Source: Streptomyces griseofuscus (GTDB lineage: Bacteria > Actinomycetota > Actinomycetes > Streptomycetales > Streptomycetaceae). Taken from it: a DNA stretch of 64,000 nt. This document shows, piece by piece, positions 61,601 through 64,000 of the stretch; within the stretch, counting starts at the first letter, position 1; each line of letters opens with the position of its first letter. The stretch covers positions 2,790,001 to 2,854,000 of the forward strand of contig NZ_CP051006.1 in assembly GCF_014673495.1 (NCBI RefSeq), read 5' to 3'. The position numbers were made by a program, and so were the translations under genes. Below the pieces are notes generated by a model. It ran no database searches. It saw only the letters and a list, made by a program, of their open reading frames with translations, and was not told the DNA's origin.

Positions 61601-64000
61601 TCAGGCCGCCCGGTACGCCTGTGCCAGCTTCGCCAGCGCCTGCCCGTAGTGGCCGGTCAGCAGCAGATGGTCCGCGTCCGCGAAGGGCTTCGCCACGGCC
61701 GCCGTCATCCGCTGCCCGACCTTCTGCTGGACCAGCAGCCGGGCCTGGTCGACCAGGTCTTGGCCGGTCGTCCGGTCCCCGCGCCGCTCCGCCGTCGCCG
61801 CCCGCGCGGCCAGCGACGCCAGGGTGCCCGCGCCGCCGTGCGGGACGGTGGTGCGGGTGGTCAGGCCCCACCCGTAGGGGAACTGGGGGTCGTACGAGGC
61901 GTCGCCCACGTTGATCGGCAGCTGGGACTCGGACTTCGGCCAGGTGACCGGGAGCTGTCCGGTGAAGGGGCGGGCGCCGTAGAGGACGTCGGCGACGCCC
62001 TCGCCCTCGGTGCCGGGCAGCCAGGAGGCCACCAGGGAGTCGATCTCGCCGAGCCGGTCGCCGATGAGCTGGGGCCGCCCGGAGACGGTCAGCACCACGC
62101 ACTTCATGGCACCGCACACCTTGTCCACCGCCGCCTGATCGGCCGCCGACAGGGACAGCGAGTGGCCGTTGCCGACATCGCCGACGCCCTCCGCGTAGGG
62201 GGTCTCCCCGACGACGACCACGCCGACGTCGTACCCGCTCGTCGGGGCGGAGGCGTCCTTGGAGTAGGTGACGTCGCCGCCCGCCTCCCGCATGCCCTGG
62301 AGGATGGTGGTGCCGGGGACGGTGTCGCCGGAGGCGCCCTGCCAGGTGAGGGTCCAGCCGCCGGTCTGGTTGCCGATGTCATCGGCGTTGGACCCGGCGA
62401 CGTACACCTTCTCGCTCTTCTTCAGCGGCAGCAGCCCGCCGCTGTTCTTCAGCAGCACCTGCGACTCGGCGGCCGCCTGGCGGGCGACGGCGCGATGGGC
62501 CGGGGAGCCGATGGCGGCGGCGCCGCTGGTGTCGGCGTACGGGTGCTCGAACAGGCCCAGTTCGAACTTCTGGGTGAGGATGCGGGAGACGGCGTCGTCG
62601 ATCCGCGCCTCGGTGACCCGGCCGGCCTTCACCTCGTCGATCAGCGTGGAGCTGAAGTCCTTGTAGGTGTACGGCACCATCATCATGTCGACGCCCGCGT
62701 TCACGGCCGTGCGGACGTGGTTCGCGTAGTCTCCGGGGAGCTGGTCGATGGCGTTCCAGTCGCTGATGACGAAGCCGTCGAAGCCCAGCTTGCCCTTCAG
62801 CTCGCCGTTGATCATGTCGCCGCGGGCGTGCATCTTGACCGCGCCCTTGCCGTCGCCGGTGATGTCGAGGGAGGAGTACGAGGGCATCACGGTGCCGATC
62901 CCCCGCCGCACCGCGCTCCGGTAGGGGGCGAGATGGATGTCCTCCAGCTGCTGCCGGGTGACGGTGGTGACGCCCTGGTCGATGGTGTACGTGCCGGTGG
63001 TGGAGGAGCCGTAGGCGGTGCCGCCGTCGCCGACGAAGTGCTTGGCGGTGGCGAGGACCTTGTCGTCACCGCTCAGGTCGCTGCCGTCCGACCGGCCTTG
63101 GAGACCCTGGATCATCGTCTCCATGGACTCCACGAGCGCGGGGTCCTCACCGAAGGACTCGTAGGAGCGGCCCCAGCGTTCGTCGCGGCTCACGCACAGG
63201 CAGGGCGCGAAGTCCCAGGGGACACCGGTCGCCCGCACCTCGGCTGCGGTCACCGCGCCGGTCCGCTCGGCCAGTTGGGGATCCCTGGTGGCGCCGATGC
63301 CGATGTTGTGCGGCATGACGGTGGCCCCGTAGAGGTTGTTGTGGCCGTGCACCGCGTCCACGCCGTAGATCAACGGGATCTGGAACCGCGTCGCCTGGGC
63401 CTGGAGCTGGAAGCCGTCGATCATCCGCGCCCAGCCCTCGGCGGTGTTGGGCGTGGGCGTGGAGCCACCGCCGGACAGCAGCGAGCCGAGGTCGTACGAG
63501 GCGATGTCGCCCGGCGTGGTCAGTCCCGCGCGTTCGGCCTGGGTCATCTGCCCGGCCTTCTCCGCGAGCGACATCCGGGACAGCAGATCGGCGACCCGCT
63601 TCTTCACCGGCAACTTGGCGTTCAGGTACGGCAGCCCATGGGCGTCGATGACGACCTGCGGGGTCTCGGTGGGGGCCTTGGCGCCGTCGACGGTGAGCTT
63701 GAGGGGGATGGTCTCGGCGGACTCGGCGGCCCTGTCCTTGCGGGTGGGCACCTCGATGGTGCGCGCGGTGCCGGAGGGCGTGCCCGCCGGGAAGGTGAGG
63801 GTGCCGGAGACCGGGGTGTAGTCCTGGCCCGCGGTGGCGGTGCCGCCGCCGGTGGCGTAGGTGACGGTCACCGGGTCGTCCACGGGCTTGCCCCCGGTGG
63901 TGGCGAGGGCGACCTTCACCTTGGCGGTGCCGCCCTCGGCCACCGGGTAGACGGACGCGTCGGTGGCGACGGAGGCGTGCAGCGCCTGGTCGGCCTTGCC
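61601..64000 (-). CDS. Glycoside hydrolase family 3 beta-glucosidase (N-terminus cut by window edge)
   Basis: At least 799 residues; the frame is open through the right edge, so the signal peptide and start are missing. From the N-terminal side: a Calx-beta-like domain (DPVTVTYATGGGTATAGQDY), then GH3 N-domain (KAGQMTQAERAGL, IPLIYGVDAVHGHNNLYGAT, ATAKHFVGDGGT) with the nucleophile Asp in GFVISDWNAID, then the GH3 C-domain (QVLLKNSGGLLPLKKS, VVVVGETPYAEGVGD, NVGDASYDPQFPYGWG). It probably cleaves beta-glucosides from cellulose or oligosaccharides outside the cell. The extra C-terminal helical ~90 residues is unusual. It ends 52 bp from the TPM-like gene start. Confidence 0.92.
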   Translation of the reverse strand, partial: GKADQALHASVATDASVYPVAEGGTAKVKVALATTGGKPVDDPVTVTYATGGGTATAGQDYTPVSGTLTFPAGTPSGTARTIEVPTRKDRAAESAETIPLKLTVDGAKAPTETPQVVIDAHGLPYLNAKLPVKKRVADLLSRMSLAEKAGQMTQAERAGLTTPGDIASYDLGSLLSGGGSTPTPNTAEGWARMIDGFQLQAQATRFQIPLIYGVDAVHGHNNLYGATVMPHNIGIGATRDPQLAERTGAVTAAEVRATGVPWDFAPCLCVSRDERWGRSYESFGEDPALVESMETMIQGLQGRSDGSDLSGDDKVLATAKHFVGDGGTAYGSSTTGTYTIDQGVTTVTRQQLEDIHLAPYRSAVRRGIGTVMPSYSSLDITGDGKGAVKMHARGDMINGELKGKLGFDGFVISDWNAIDQLPGDYANHVRTAVNAGVDMMMVPYTYKDFSSTLIDEVKAGRVTEARIDDAVSRILTQKFELGLFEHPYADTSGAAAIGSPAHRAVARQAAAESQVLLKNSGGLLPLKKSEKVYVAGSNADDIGNQTGGWTLTWQGASGDTVPGTTILQGMREAGGDVTYSKDASAPTSGYDVGVVVVGETPYAEGVGDVGNGHSLSLSAADQAAVDKVCGAMKCVVLTVSGRPQLIGDRLGEIDSLVASWLPGTEGEGVADVLYGARPFTGQLPVTWPKSESQLPINVGDASYDPQFPYGWGLTTRTTVPHGGAGTLASLAARAATAERRGDRTTGQDLVDQARLLVQQKVGQRMTAAVAKPFADADHLLLTGHYGQALAKLAQAYRAA

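Overview
The window reads as a chromosomal core-to-accessory segment of a Streptomyces. Evidence: very high GC with strong third-position G/C bias, frequent GTG starts, an HU protein with a long Lys/Ala tail (HupS type), two tandem conservons (cvn operons), an AccB/AccE acyl-CoA carboxylase pair, an NdgR-type IclR regulator beside leuCD, and a gene order (glcP, smc, acylphosphatase, mutM, rnc, rpmF, coaD, rsmD, recG, rpmB, thiDL, ddl, gpsA, hupS, leuCD-ndgR, gltX, cvn, accB/E) that I recognise from Streptomyces coelicolor, there running roughly from SCO5578 down to SCO5535. That locus comparison is from memory, not from a search.

Layout. 1-3.3 kb: the 3' end of an NCS1-type permease, a VOC protein divergent from a TetR regulator over a striking GTAC-periodic operator, and glucose permease GlcP. 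3.4-10.7 kb: smc, a 67-residue coiled-coil protein, acylphosphatase, a membrane-anchored CAP protein, and a flavodoxin-like quinone reductase divergent from an HxlR regulator. 10.7-18.2 kb (mostly minus strand): mutM, rnc, rpmF, yceD, a DivIVA/ATP-synthase-b-like coiled-coil protein, coaD, rsmD, recG. 18.3-23.1 kb: an Hsp90-like ATPase translationally coupled to a 954-residue TPR protein. 23.1-38.4 kb: fakA-like gene, rpmB, MarR/esterase pair, thiD-thiL, a single-domain Lrp protein, a lipoprotein, ddl, gpsA-plsC, cofC, hupS, leuC-leuD and ndgR. 38.4-43.5 kb: DUF4188/MerR pair, five tRNA genes (Glu-Gln-Glu-Glu-Gln), a HAD hydrolase and gltX-FAA hydrolase. 43.8-55.6 kb: a tiny two-repeat peptide gene divergent from two complete conservons (A-B-C-D, A-B-C-D). 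55.7-64 kb: accE-accB, YceI, an FUSC transporter/MarR pair, a TPM-like glycine-rich exported protein, and a GH3 beta-glucosidase that runs off the right edge.

How it works together: most genes are housekeeping (chromosome condensation, RNA processing, ribosomal proteins, CoA, thiamine, leucine, peptidoglycan precursor and phospholipid synthesis, tRNA charging). Five regulator/target pairs (TetR, HxlR, MarR, MerR, IclR) carry visible inverted-repeat operators in their divergent promoters. The two conservons encode receptor-like sensor kinases, Roadblock, DUF742 and Ras-like GTPase proteins.

The most interesting signals are: the 64-residue peptide gene with a duplicated ANPRRT motif and its own strong terminator; in-frame insertions of dispersed palindromic elements in two essential genes (gltX N-terminus, smc hinge); the Hsp90-like/TPR couple; 140 bp of base-perfect identity between the two cvnD genes; a 13-bp tandem repeat array downstream of the esterase gene; and a set of start codons placed 6-7 nt after a TAnnnT box, as expected for leaderless mRNAs.
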